DNA of 64,000 nucleotides from positions 53,958,727-54,022,726 of the forward strand of contig OZ022259.1 of NCBI GenBank assembly GCA_963978905.1, written 5' to 3'. This document shows positions 20,206-32,376 of this stretch, piece by piece. The stretch is from Trichostrongylus colubriformis. Taxonomy: Eukaryota > Nematoda > Chromadorea > Rhabditida > Trichostrongylidae. Each line of letters starts with the position of its first letter. Position 1 is the first letter of the stretch. Position numbers and translations under genes: made by a program. Under the pieces are notes generated by a model that was not told the DNA's origin, ran no database searches, and worked only from the letters and a program-made list of their open reading frames with translations.

Positions 20206-21970
20206 TTGCCCCAGGAAGGTAAGCCACCAATCTGATCACCGCGTGGTATGCCTTCAGCACCTTCAGTGTGTGCGACCCATACAGTACATGAGCCGTGGCA
20301 AAGAAAAAGCTGAACTTCTCTCCAAAGTTTTTGACCATGTCAGATAGGTAGCAGCACGTAAATAATTCACCAAAAGCAACTTACCGCGGACCATGATTTT
20401 TCGCCTGCTTTCGTTATGTCGACCATCAAAACAAGTGCTGTATTCCCTCCACTTTCAGCAGAAGGATCCTTAAAAGGTAGGCATTTACCCTATTCATAAC
20501 CTTACACCGCCTGTATGAAAGGATGCTAGCAAACTAAAAACATGTTTGTTTTCGTGAAAGTTAAGGTAACGAGACTGCAGAATTCCTTCGAGTGCGGATC
20601 TACGTAGGTTGTTTTTCAGAGAGTTCCTTATGTTTACTTGTTCTGAGACTGGCAGTCTAAGAATCCTACCAGGTTAACAAAAACCAAAACATGATTTTTT
20701 TAGCCTAGCGATTTTCTAGACCCTAAACTTGTCGAAAGTACTTTATCTAGAGGCTGCGAATAGAAACTTGCCGATTTGACAGCAAATTCCCTCGCATCTA
20801 CCTTTCCGACCATATTGTTAATTGATCCGTGCTACATAATGTAGTATGCAAGAGATTACATACATCTGAGCAGTGTTCTGCCGTGCCTTCATTTCCAGTG
20901 GCGGGAACATCAGTTTTGACAGCCATAACTGGAGGAGCTTCCGTAGCAGGCGCTCCCGTCACGACAGTGGCGGGAGCTTCAGTTTTGACAGCCATAGTTG
21001 CAGGAGCTTCCGGAGCAGGCGGTTTGGTCCCGACAGTGGCAGGAGCTTCAGTTTTGACAGCCATAGTTGCAGGAGCTTCCGTAGCAGGCGCTCCAGTCAC
21101 GACAGTGGCGGGAGCTTCAGTTTTGACAGCCATAGTTGCAGGAGCTTCCGTAGCAGGCGCTCCAGTTACGACAGTGGCGGGAGCTTCAGTTTTGACAGCC
21201 ATAGTTGCAGGAGCTTCCGTAGCAGGCGCTCCAGTTGCGACAGTGGCGGGAGCTTCAGTTTTGACAGCCATACTTGCAGGAGTCTCGTCGGTAACAGGTT
21301 CAACCACTTCTTCTTTATCGGGGAGCAGTGTATCGGCCGATGTACAGAGCCACTTAGCTATCTTCTGGTAAACGCTTTTGTCCACGGACTGAAAAAAAAA
21401 CTGCAACTTTAGTACGGTTTTTGTGATGATGTGATGTGATGAGTGTATTGCGCTCCAAGTCTCATGAGGAAGTGATACAATGGCATCATATGTATCAGAT
21501 TTGAGTTGGTAGACACAACGTGGCGAGTACAACACATTCGTAACTTACATCCATATTATTCACAGAGATAACAGCATCACCATCAGTAGCAAGTTTTTTC
21601 ATGTAGTCCAGAGAATTTTGGTTGGGCGAAATATAGAGTACCATTGATATGATACCCTCCACTCTTCTCCACTGTCAATAAAGAAAATTTAAGCAGTAAT
21701 TTGACAAAAGCGGTAATCTTAAGTACGAAAGTACCCGACACAAACTGTTTTGGAACAACCAATTAGAAGGAGATAAATAATGAAGTAAAAGAAGTGCTAC
21801 TTTCCAGGAAGCTGAGTGTCAATACCTGATCAGCAATGTCGAATTCACTTGGTCCTGTCCAATTTTGAACGCACCTGGGTGTTTCACTATCAGTGAGAAC
21901 TATAACTCGCCGGTTCTTCTTTCCTACGTGCTGAAGAGCAGTGTGAATGGTTACCAGCATAATCCTCATT
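20206..21970 (-). CDS. Gene with von Willebrand factor A domain and Thr/Pro/Ala repeat linker (exons A-E, partial model)
   Basis: Exons were read from splice signals on the minus strand. A: about 21970-21826, MLVTIHTALQHVGKK and RRVIVLTDSETPR, the central strand and helix of a VWA domain, donor CAG/GTATTG. B: 21671-21549, IISMVLYISPNQN and DGDAVISVNNMD. C: 21388-20864, SVDKSVYQKIAKWLC closes the domain, then a 23-residue repeat linker, donor GAT/GTATGT. D: 20468-20385, ALVLMVDITKAGEKSW, donor GTAAGT. E: 20309-20206, GSCTVWVAHTEGAEG, its 3' limit uncertain. Introns A-D all keep phase 0. VWA domains bind ligands, often outside the cell, and the linker looks mucin-like. The N-terminus and signal peptide were not found. 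Exon F at 17979-18100 probably belongs here too. Confidence 0.65.
20905..21290 (-). repeat. 69-bp minisatellite coding the Thr/Pro/Ala linker (about 5.5 units)
   Basis: The unit is 23 residues, starting MAVKTEAPATV and ending GAPATEAPAT. Five full units and one diverged end unit lie in exon C. One unit differs (VGTKPPAPEAP). The many Thr residues would suit O-glycosylation. Both strands are open because of the repeat, but only the minus strand joins splice signals and a VWA domain. Confidence 0.88.
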
Positions 21971-22959
21971 TGCCATATTTGAAATTACTTGCTAGTGATT
22001 TACCGTGCTTTTTGAATTTCGAAAACGCTCTCCACACGAGTCTATCTCAGTTTTCCTTTTTGAAAATGGGTACTAGCCCCCCACTACTATGAATAATTCC
22101 ATCATTTTTTGTCAGACGACCATTTTCTCTTAATGCTGCGCGCCACGCATCACACATCGGAATTACTTGAGATTGGTTCAGTAGCATTGACCTTATCCAT
22201 CCATACTATGTATAAAACGCTTTGTCCGTCTGTCCGTCCGTCCGCCCATCTGTCCGTCCCTCTGTCTGCCGAAATTAGGAATTCCACGAAAAACAACCCG
22301 TGGAGATGGGTGCAAGTTTGGGATGAGCAGGGTATGGGACAAGAAGTAAGGAGCACAAATGGGTCAAGTTGGGCTCCACTCATGGTGGGCGGAGAGTGCC
22401 CCGAAACATTGGCACTAGAACAGAAAATCGTTTATTAGGTTCCACACTAGTACGACAAGAGGGGTTAAGGTCAGTGATGAGTTCCTGGAGGTCATGCAAG
22501 AGGCCTGCTTGCAGTGAGCGGAGCGCACCCCAAGTGGGTGCTCCATACAACCAAAGTTCGTAACTCGGTTCCAACGCAGCCTTGAGACCAGGAAAACATA
22601 GATTGAAATGACCAACGTCGAAGCCATCTTGAACATACTTGAAGTAAGCGGGGACCCGCCCAAAATGATCGTAGCGTTATGTGGTAATGGGTACTGAATA
22701 AATTCATGGAAAAAGCAATTCCTATTGATCCACTGACGCAATGTTACGCGCGCAGTATTGTGCGCTAGCCCAAGAAGCATGATGTAAATCGAATGCTTCG
22801 CAACCGCACTGTATTTCGAGCAGACCAAAATGTTTGAACTCCCAGCTCTCTTGGAAAATTTAGATAGTAATGTAAATGCCAGACTCGTTGCTTTTAATCA
22901 AATAAAACGTGCTCATATGCAGAGCACCAATAAAGGAGCTACAGTGATCGCTGGTATCC
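21971..22959. other. Upstream of the VWA exons; no confident gene
   Basis: A possible earlier exon of the VWA gene (about 22019-22070, minus strand) is suggested by KTEIDSCGERFRNS before a GTAAATC donor, but its phase does not fit exon A. A short TCCG-rich stretch is at about 22220-22270. A remnant of the GCGCGCAGTA palindromic repeat lies near 22760. Confidence 0.35.
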
Positions 22960-23740
22960 TACTGTACATGATTCGCTGAGTATGTATGTATGTATGTATG
23001 TATGTATGTATGTATGTATGTATGTATGTATGTATGTATGTATGTATGTATGTATGTATGTATGTATGCCTGTCTATCTGTCTGCTTGTCTCAAAATTCA
23101 CCTCATCACAGCAATGATGGAATCTACTAGTGATATAGGGAGTAGTAATGGGATATTAATGGTGATGGGCCGGAAGTGATAGCAGCTGACAAGGAGCGTC
23201 AGAAGGCAAAAGTCGCTAAATCCGTTTCGATCTTCGCGGTAATCCTGTACTCGACACTCACAAGTCCTTTGCGGGATGGGTCGGGAACACTAACGGTCGA
23301 TGATCCAACTTGATCACATTTGATAAGATTCGGCAAGGAACGAAAAGGCAAAAACTGCCAAATCTGTTTAGCACTTCGCGTTGATCCTGAAGCCTCACAC
23401 TTGTTTGGGTAAGAGACATTTTGGTGTGCGGTCCAATTTGATAGCAGATGAAAAGATTCGATAAAGAGGGTCAAGAGGCAGATTTCGCCCAATCCGTTCT
23501 TTTCCCACTGACAGTGGAGTGTTCACATCCATACTTGTTGCAGCGAGTGGTAGGGGATCTTGACGGCGACGAATTGAATCTGATAATGACTGATGAGATA
23601 CGATAATATTCACTGGCAACTAAATGAGAACTTTTGTACACTGTCAACTACTACAATACGACCACTAAAAAAGTTTGGTTCGAGGAAAGTTTTCAAAAAT
23701 ACGACCCCTTCTTCACATTCTACTATTTCTATGGTCCCTA
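22960..23740 (+). repeat. R1 dispersed repeat, copy c
   Basis: It opens with TCGCTGAGTATGTATG, runs through a TATG microsatellite, a block with GTGATATAGGG and ATTAATGGTGATGGG, and monomers with CAAGGAGCGTCAGAAGGC and GGCAAGGAACGAAAAGGC, and ends in a tail shared with copy a (ACTACTACAATACGACCACT). It is uninterrupted and is the simplest copy for defining the family. Confidence 0.75.
22981..23067 (+). repeat. TATG microsatellite, about 21 units
   Basis: This is an almost pure tetranucleotide run within R1 copy c. In copies d and e the same position carries TCTG- or GTGT-rich sequence. Confidence 0.97.
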
Positions 23741-24507
23741 TCCAGTCAATGCGATTCATCGAGAAAATTAAGAGCCTACGGTCAAAAAAGAAAACAATGA
23801 GGCCAAACTCCTGACTTATTTTGACAGAACTAAAACTGATTAAAACTGTTCTCACACAACTCAGTTAGTATATTCCAAAACAAAAGCGCCTAAGAGAAAT
23901 TAGAATCCAACAAAGTTCAATAATTATATCCCGAAACGAAAGCGTCGCCGACCTGGGTTATGCCGTCGTCCTCCTGACAAAGGAGAAGGCTTAAAAGTCA
24001 TGCAAGTCATGGGGCAGGGATAAAGGATGAAAAAAACGAGGATAGAAAAGTTGGAAACTGGATAGGAGACGTAATGCGCACCACTGCAATACCGGCGTTG
24101 CTATTGCGGTAGTGACGGGGCGATCATATGAGGCGCAGTATCATCCATACCAAATTTGGACATTTTTTGAGTACTTGAGGCTCTTCGACTCCATTTTTCC
24201 TGAGTACTATGAGCTGTTTCTTGATTACTTCCTCAGGCCGATCTATTGGCCGCTTGTTTTGCCTAATGGTTGCGTAGTTCTCTCATGGAAATCCAGTCGG
24301 AAATTTTTTTATGTGCTTCACTCAAATGGTCGTAACATTCTTGAAAATTAACCGTGTGAGTGCAGTTCTGTTACCGCGGGTCCGCGAGTCTGACGATTTC
24401 CAATGATTTTCAAACTATGCCACATCTCCAAAATTAAAGGAGTTATTTTGATAGAAGTCAGTCGAAGAAATTTTTTCGTTGAAATGGCGAGCGCTTTCCA
24501 CTCCCAT
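23741..24507. other. No gene recognised
   Basis: Only short frames are present. The tail of R1 copy c fades out on the left and block B begins on the right. Confidence 0.45.
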
Positions 24508-27500
24508 CACCCCCATTTTTCCATGCAGTATCAGGAACAACGAAGCGTATCGTACGCTAGATTATCTGAAATTTCGAATAGTGATGCATGCTTACAGAAT
24601 GATAAGCATAGGTAACTGACAACAGCAACTACTTCCACCGTATGCTCAGTGAGTGGACAAATAGCTATCGATCGATACGATCGAATCCAAAGCTATCGAC
24701 CGCTGCATTTCCAGACTCTCGAATAGTGTTGTGTTCTCTACCTAAGCATAGGAAAGCAGCTGCTAATTACTTATGATCGATAAGATATTATAACAAAAGA
24801 GAGTCACAGAATTCAATACACCGCGCTGCTGCGATACGACCACAGACACCCATGTGTGAGCGATTAGCCCAGTGCTTACTGCTGGCTTATCATAGCATGG
24901 AATTATGCGACATGGTCCACTGGCTGGGTATCGGTTAGTCAGCACCGGTTTTGTACGTTACAGTAAACAAAACTACGTAGTATGTAATTCAGCTCACAAT
25001 TAGCTGCTGTTCAGCAGAGTTGAAAGCTTGATCTGTTCCCTTCTTTACGAGGACTCCAACTTTTTGCTTGAGGATCTCCTTCCTGTAATATACAAACAAA
25101 AGTTCATTATAGCTTAGAAAAGACCACATGTTCTGTGTGTGTCAGAATTGTATACTACCAGTTGTTGAGTCCCACGATCAACGCACACAAGTAGCTAGTG
25201 AGGAGCGTACTCTATGTGGCCAATTTGAACTGCAGCTACTCCGCGATGTGGTTGAGTGCTGACAGCGCACTATTCCGTAGATTTTGTACATGCGCCGCTG
25301 GGTGACGGTTGGGACACACGAATCTAGGCCGTGACCCTGTGACAGCCTGTGGCCTTTGCCCTGTGTCATGAAAAATTCAGACAATTTGACTATATAACGG
25401 AACAGACTTGCAAGGAGGACACGATTTACATGAACAAATTGTCTGAATTATTTGAGGCTTAGGCCAAAGGCCACAGGCTGTTACAGGGTCACGGCCTAGA
25501 TTCGTGTGTCCCAACCTACACCCATGCGCCGCTAGACTTGGTACGGACTGCTCACGGTGCTCATTACAAAAGCATAACTACGGATAGGCTCAGCGATATT
25601 CAAAATTTTCGCCTCATGCATTTAGTCACCTATCCACCACGTTGCCGGCCCTTTTGCATAGAAACCGATACTTTCAATCAATATCACTCGGGGTGCATTA
25701 CACTGTAGCTTTCAAAACCCGATATTTTCGATCAATATCGATCGGTGGTGCGTGACGCTGTGAATTTTCAATTTCTGTGAGGGTACTTATAATGGCATAA
25801 CCCATGAACGGTCTCCTCAAGGCAATATAATCATCCTTGCGAAAGCTCCTCCCACTGTGTTAATTTGACATTATTCTGGTAACTCTGGGGCTGTCGCACA
25901 CTAACTCAGCTTTTCCACGGTTTCTGAACAGCTCTGGGGAAAATTTATGATTTCTTCATCGTGAGTACGCTCTGGTCAGTTACACACTCCACTTTTTTTT
26001 GCGATTGTCAATTCACTTAACATGTGCTTAGCAAAGCTTGGGCACCGCTGACCCTTACCGGCTTTTCCCAGCTTTTGAGCTGCTCTGGAGCCGACTTACG
26101 AGCATTTGTGACAAACTACACCCACTTAGACTCCACCACGCCCACTGGAGGAGTGTCGCTTTCCTCCGCTACAAACCTCCAAACTCATCTTTCCCTGCCC
26201 TGTCCAAACGTCCCGACTCTTTTGAAATGAATTATAGAACTTTCCTTCCAAGAACCGAACACTTTCGTCCACGCCCCGCCCACAGTGGGGGCAATGCTAT
26301 ATACGCCACATACGCTCTCAGCATCTTGGACCATCTCCCACCCAACCCATGCTTGACTAGACCCCCTACCCCGACTGTTCTTCAGCCCGCTTGTTCATAG
26401 CCATGCCGAAATGGGACGGCGGGCGGTAATAATCTACCCAAAACTGACAGTTCAGAGCAATGGTCAGCAGTCGGTAGCGCTGAGATGATAACGTTTGAAA
26501 CTGGGAGGTTACTGCTCTCAATGAAGAGATAGTCAATTAGTAAAATTGGCAACTTTTTCTCGTTTCGGGCAAAACTTGCAAAGAGGAGCGATAGTGAACC
26601 TTTCACCTCACGTCCCATAGTTGGCACCAGTGCCACTACACCGCGTAGCATTGGTATTGTCAATGCGAATCGCTTTCATTCGAGTGAGATAAGGTGCTGC
26701 TTAACTTGGCTCAACATGGGTCAATATCATTTCTCAGCGTGATTAACGTGTCAAGAATCTTTCACACTACTGCTGACATCATTCCTACCCCATATCACTG
26801 CAAGTTCAAAAGCTCAATGAGAGGTAGCTAGAGATGTGGAAAGATGACGTGATGCAGAGACTCAGACTAGTTGTTACCGTCTTGTGGAGGACTTTTTGCT
26901 GGCGGTAACCAAACTGACGAATTAACTAGCAGTTCTTCTCTTCGCCATTATGATGATGAGACCTTATGGTGAGTTCCAGCAAACTTTACTTGATTCACTC
27001 TCACTTAAAAGGAAGGCAAGGCATACTAGGCCGGTCTCACCCCCCGTTCTACGAAACCTACAGCTTACATGGAAGCAATTGTATGCTCATAATTGTCAGT
27101 TTCGGCTATTTTACATCCCTGTCCTACATGAAGGGTATGATAAAGGTTTTTTTTTGCTCCCATATCTCAAACAAGCGAGAAGAAAGGGAAGAGCAAAAGA
27201 AGCAAAAGAAGTTCATTAAACTAAATACTTGCATTATGCAGGACTCCGAATGATAAAAGTCAAGAATCAGTGGAAATGCGTTGTGTGCACACAATCTTTA
27301 TCAACTTACTGATGAACGATTGAAAGGCAATACAACATACATGGGAAGACAACTATCACTTGAAGTGTAGTCATAGGCACGACCTGACCGTATCCTGGCA
27401 GATATCCCGGGGTCCTGTGAAGTAGGTATTCTTTGGCTCGGCAATTCCTTTCATGCCTTCCAGTGATCCAATGAGCCATCAATGGGTGATAGTATGATAC

Positions 27501-28676
27501 ACAGCGGATCCACTCACACTACTCTGCATTACCCAGCGAAATGTTATGCTGGTTCTCCTATGTACCATGCGAATAAAACTATATCATGTGTAGGTATAAT
27601 CAGCCAATGGTCAATAGTCAAATAGGCGCGCCGGCCGTCGAAATAGTACGAAACCCCTTCTTTTTCAGCAACGTTTCTCCTTAGGACCCAGGGTGTTCAC
27701 AAATTCCCTCTATTGCGCGTTCTCTCGGGAGAAACCAGAAGGAAATTCAGGTTCTCAAATAAACACGGGAAAACAAACAGGAAGATATTATTTGTTAGCC
27801 TTCACTGAATAAGGCAGCTACCACTTAGTACATCCTCGACGAGAAGCTCGAGAGTACAACAGAAAGCAACGTGGTGGGAGCAATTTCACTGCAATATAAA
27901 CGAAAGCTTCGGATGCCGTTTTATCGCACTAAATTGGTAAAAATCAATTTGAATCCCAGAGTCAGTTGTCAGCCCTACAGAAATTGCCGAAATCGAACGT
28001 TCGAAACAAGGACTGGTTTCGATGAAGTCGCTTGAACTGTGCACTCACTATCAATCGGTATATTCAGCAATTCAAGGCATCCAGTAGATGAAACTGCACA
28101 GCTGAACAAGGTCTCAGGGGCCAAAAGCTCAGAAAAGCAGTCCCGCGATGGTCAGTAAAACCACTAAACAGTCAATGGACGGTCAAAACATAAGAAACGA
28201 GAAAAGCCTATGCTAGACCTAAAAAGACATCTGGAAGTCCAGTGCAACCGCAATGAACCGTAGTTACTCAATGGTCGAAGAACGGAAGACAGTATGAAAT
28301 AGGAATTGACACAAGAGAATGCTCCACTGAATTCAATTATATTCAGTAACAACCAAGCTGTGCTCAAGACTAATAGCAGCTGTGAGAAGGTGCAGATCGG
28401 CACTATGACACTGCACGGGTTCTAGGTCAAACACCCGCTACTAGGAGTACCTACATTTTCTGAGATGCACAGAAAGTTGACATACATTGCTTCGTTGCTG
28501 AATCGTAATTCTGAACTAAGATAGCAGCGGATGCTACTGTTGCCGAGAGAGGCTCCAATAGGAAAAGAGCAGAATGCCAGTAGCATCCCAGTAATGGAAA
28601 AAACCAAGTTTTAGCCATGAGAGTGCTGAAAAAAGTACACGACAGATCGGCAAACGTGGCAGATATATTTATGAAC
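24508..28676. repeat. Duplicated block B, partner of 6660-11290
   Basis: It is collinear with block A (see there). It lacks the R2 MITE and an approximately 150-bp segment that A has, and carries a MULE MITE at 25300-25523. It is cut off on the right by a mariner pseudogene. No coding gene is supported. Confidence 0.8.
25300..25523. mobile_element. Mutator-like MITE with 10-bp target duplication and visible empty site
   Basis: The ends GGGTGACGGTTGGGACACAC and GGGTGTAGGTTGGGACACAC (opposite strand) extend as long matching arms through AATCTAGGCCGTGACCCTGT. ATGCGCCGCT is repeated directly at 25290-25299 and 25524-25533. Block A near 7615 has only one copy of the related site (ATGCGTCGCT). It is 224 bp and non-coding. 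Confidence 0.92.
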
Positions 28677-28689
28677 ACTGGTCGATAAA

Positions 28690-29808
28690 CCCCATCAATG
28701 AAAAAACTGTGTGGTCGAGAATCTAAGAAATCGATTTCTTTTCTTTTGCCTAGTCCTGATTGATGAAATTTCCCAGCAAGGAAGTTCTGTAGACGTTTGG
28801 AAAGGTGACTGTCGCTTGGTGAAGGGTCTGGAGAATATAGCAGATGAGGTAGAACTTAGCTCCAATTCGTTCAGTTTACGGAGAGTGATTTGTGAAATGT
28901 GTGGGCGGGAGTTGTCATGCAAAGGGATCGGACCCTTTCTGTTGACAAGTGCTGACTGCAGCTGACGCTGTTTTCGGTACATTCCGTCGATTTCTTCGCA
29001 GTGAGACTTTGCTGGATGGTTTGGCTTGGTGACAAAAAGTTATAGTGGATCACACCAGTCGATCACCACCCTACTGCGACCATAATCTTTTTTCGTGAGG
29101 ATTCGGCTTTGGAAATGGCCTAGGTGGTTCGTCGGCATCCAAACACGTTCCGAAGAGTCTCCTGTTATCACACATGATCCACTTTTCATCACAGCTGAGC
29201 ATTCTGTTCGAAAACGGGTCGCTTGCGTTGCGCAAAAGCATTGAAGAAGAAATCTCGAGTTGTTCCAATTTCTGCCGGTCACTCAAATTGTGGGGCACCC
29301 ACTTTTCGAATATTTTCACCTTCTCAATGTGTTCCAGACCATCCGCAACAGTGGATTTACCAACGCCTAGCTTTACTGCAATGTCTTGAACTGTTTCGGA
29401 TGAGTCAGCCTCCATAAATGCATTCAGATTCCCGTCAGGTATGCTCTATGTCGACTGCTACGAGGTTCATCTTCAAGGATGAAATCTCCAGAACGGAAAT
29501 TGTTGAACCATTGAACCATTGTCACACGTTTTTCTCCAACACTAATGGGCTGCACACCTGGTTAATTTGTCGAGCTGTCTCGAGTGCGATTGACCCAATT
29601 TGTAGTTGAAGAAAATATCGTCCGAAAATGCTCTTTCGACATGCTTCAAAAAGTCTCGGGAAAAGGGTATTTATCGAGTCGCAAAAAATTCTCCTCAGGA
29701 TGTACTGCTGACAATGAGACGCAAAGGAGAATGAGTTTTTAATCTGCTATGAATGTACAAAAAATAGTAACACAAAACGCTGAGAACTTCCGGACAACCT
29801 TCTTCATT
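28690..29808 (-). pseudogene. mariner transposase and 5' TIR, degenerate, 3' end truncated
   Basis: The minus strand starts with a mariner TIR (GGTTGTCCGGAAGTTCTCAG, about 29802-29783). Transposase pieces follow: MSKEHFRTIF, VQWFNNFRSGDF, TVQDIAVKLGVGKSTV, WVPHNLSDRQK, the first catalytic block CDEKWIMCDN, IHYNFLSPSQTI, and the second catalytic block LHDNSRPH. The C-terminal FLAGKFHQ-like region reaches about 28697. Several frame changes and stops are present. The matching 3' TIR was not found where block B resumes, so the 3' end is lost. It would have integrated at a TA dinucleotide. Confidence 0.88.
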
Positions 29809-29809
29809 A

Positions 29810-30175
29810 TTATGTAGTGCTCAGGGTTCTGATTAAGTGATATTCGGTACGCTCCAGAGTAAGAGGATATGTGAAACGAAGTGGAGCTTCAGAAATGAGC
29901 TCTCTATTGTTTCCCGCCTTATGATTGCAGCTGGTACTGGTATGCGTGGCCATGTTGAAAAACACATCAGCTAAGTTTTGAAAAATGATGAAAGCAGTTG
30001 TAGGCCAGTCTTTGAAGATGTGTGACACAATAGTAGCCGCTACGCCTGATACAACTCCTATTGTCTTATTGATCTTGTCCACAGAATAACCAATGGGCGT
30101 GCGAACAACAATATTCGCATCTTGTGACCCAAACGATAGAGCAGCGGAACATTGTAGAATGATAGATGGCATCAA
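29810..30175 (-). CDS. Coding-like exon of unknown function, ended by the mariner insertion
   Basis: 121 open codons with a protein-like composition, including VVRTPIGYSVDKINKTIGVV and FKDWPTTAFIIFQNLADVFF. Its stop codon coincides with the mariner boundary (29805-29812), so the natural frame probably continued beyond. An acceptor-like CACTGCACTCAG precedes it near 30190, and exon F' of the duplicated gene lies upstream at 30525. It may be a later exon of that gene, but the phases do not clearly agree. I do not recognise the family. Confidence 0.35.
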   Translation of the reverse strand: MMPSIILQCSAALSFGSQDANIVVRTPIGYSVDKINKTIGVVSGVAATIVSHIFKDWPTTAFIIFQNLADVFFNMATHTSTSCNHKAGNNRELISEAPLRFTYPLTLERTEYHLIRTLSTT

Positions 30176-30524
30176 TACTGAGTGCAGTGTAGGTTATAGC
30201 AGGTGATTTCCTAACTAAGAATCCAGAAGACGCTTGTTATAATTTAAATATGGGGTACAAACATAAAGCGAAGCCACCACGTATACATTTTTAAAAAAAT
30301 GTTCGAGGCATGCTCTGACTCGTTATGGTAATTGAAACTTGATATAGTCTGAAAGCAGCGAAATTTCGAGAATGTCGCAAAATTTATGCACTAAACTTTT
30401 AATTTGGGCCTAACGATGATTTGAAAACGCCTGATCATTACGGTATACTCTTACGACAGATGTATTATGTATGAGCGTGTGGATACTGAAAATTATCGAA
30501 ATTTCACATCATTGCAATCCTTAC

Positions 30525-30646
30525 TTGATTTCGTCTTCGGTGTAGGTTCCCATTGGAAGCACGATTTCTGAGTCACACCTAATGGAAATCACAGCGATTT
30601 TCGCACCTTGGAGGTAACTGGCAGCCTTCATCAAGAGATCTAATTG
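30525..30646 (-). CDS. Internal exon F', paralogue of 17979-18100
   Basis: It lies between a TGCTTTTCAG-type acceptor (TTTTCAG, minus strand) and donor GTAAGG. It reads QLDLLMKAASYLQG, IAVISIRCDSEIVLPM and GTYTEDEI, with the same 122 bases and the same phase as exon F. Conservation of the frame between diverged copies supports coding function in at least one of them. Confidence 0.62.
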
Positions 30647-32376
30647 CTGAAAATAAACTCATTTCAAGGCAAAATTTATCTGTTGTGTCCTTGCTTATTG
30701 TATTTTTAATTTATCTTCAATTACCATGGAAAAATGAACTTATTAAGTAACCGTTGAGAAATCCATAAATGAAGTAAGTAAAATCAAGCTCAAGTGCATG
30801 GACATTCTCCATTTCAGTACCATCTCGGATACCGATTTTACCTTCTCTCACTCAAGGCACACGATCGATCCTTCAAAGCGAAGAGGGAAAAACGAAGGCA
30901 GGAAATTTGCAGTCTTCGAAGGTGCCAGCAAGGGCGGCAAAGACATATTAAGCGCACTGTAAATGTCGGAAAGGCGAACAGGCGATCGTGAGTTGGACGG
31001 AGTAATCTGGACCGACATACAACCATTTATTGCTTAATCGCCCCCCTAATCGTCCGAATTGTCAACTCCGAACAATGCCTAATGATGTATTTCTTTAGCG
31101 CGCTTCTGGCTCCCCTATGTGCGTCGTTAGGAGAGAATTTCTCAGTTAGATCGAGCTGAGGGAGCCGCACGTAATGGGCCATTATGGTGTTACCATGTCT
31201 TCCCCATCATTTTTGGGGTAATACACTGCAATCGCCATAGGCCCCAACTGAATACGGTGAACCAAGCTCGCGCACACCGCTTCACATGCCGCAAGCTGCA
31301 TTGAGAAATCCTGTCCTAATGATGCCACTTGGAGCGCCTAGCTAGTCGGTGGTTAACGTAAGATATCTTTAATTTCACTGTTCCTTAGTGTCGTCACTGG
31401 AGCTCACTTAGGACGTCCAGTGATTTTAGGAAGCAGCAGCTATATCTAGGCAGCCGAAGGTATCCAGTGGACTGGTAGTCGTGTTCAATGCCAAAATTGG
31501 ACTAATAAAAACAGAATTTTGCTTATGCCGTGCCGCGTTGAGGAAGACAAAACCGAAGGGTCACTTTGCTAACAGTGCAGATTTTATAACAAAAACCAGC
31601 AGTAAAGTCAGGGTGAGGCAAAGGAGGTGGTGTGGAATGTGGCGATGCTCCCACATGCGCTGCGGATCAATTTCCGAAGACGTGCCTACCCAACCAAATT
31701 GCCCAACTCCGGCTTCAGTTAATTGGCAGCAGAATGCTATGCAAGTATAGAAGCAGTGGCTTCACATCAAATAGTTTAGGCAAGTCATTGTACTAGCCAA
31801 ATCGCGCACAAACGCGATTACGCTGCTGAAGGAGTGCGACCATATCCTAAAACGATCTGAGTAATTCTAAATACTGTGCCATTTATCACTTTGATGTGAG
31901 AACCACCCTCAATCCAAAACTTGGGAGATGCATATGCTCAATTCCTGCGAATTTTTTTTTTCAGATAAAATGCAACGGGACAGGAAATTTTGGTCGTATG
32001 TGTGAGTGTGGGGTTCGCATTGAAGCGTTTAAGACCCACCACTTACTTTCTTGAAGCAAATAGGTCTTTAAATGACTGCCCCGGCTGCACAATGCACCCT
32101 CACGATGTTGTGTCTGTTTGAACACAACCAAATTACACCTGGCCAGAGGCAAACGAATTCCAATGTGTAAGCTGCCTTCAGTGGCTGTTTCACTGAATCA
32201 TCTTCTCGCAAGTTTCCTTCTCCACGTGAGCGCCACATTGGAAATTCGTTCATTCAAGGCCAGGTGTGATTTGGTTGGGTGGGCATGGCTTGGTTGTGTA
32301 CATGCAAACACAACAGTGAGGGTGCACAGTGCAGCCGCAACAAAGGTGTAACCTGAGCAATCACCCAAGGACCTAC

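Larger units (their letters stand above)
17770..20690. repeat. Tandem gene-segment duplication, copy 1 (partner 30304-32790)
   Basis: The two segments are collinear in the same orientation. Shared landmarks are AGGCATGCTCTAACTCG near 17776, the exon at 17979-18100, GGCACACGATCGATCC near 18313, AATGCCTAATGATGTATTTC near 19000, and the exons at 20206-20309 and 20385-20468. Copy 1 has an extra R2 MITE at 18497. The pair lies about 12.5 kb apart and appears to be a partial duplication of a minus-strand gene. Confidence 0.8.

Noticed and set aside
20829..21412. Two plus-strand frames of about 180 codons
   Set aside because: They arise from the 69-bp minisatellite read in antisense. Only the minus strand links to VWA exons.
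22415..22828. 137-codon minus-strand frame
   Set aside because: A weak resemblance of one stretch to RTE C-terminal sequence was considered, but no ordered motifs follow and no splice context supports a gene.
22982..23179. Frames of repeated MYVC or YIHT
   Set aside because: Direct translation of the TATG microsatellite.
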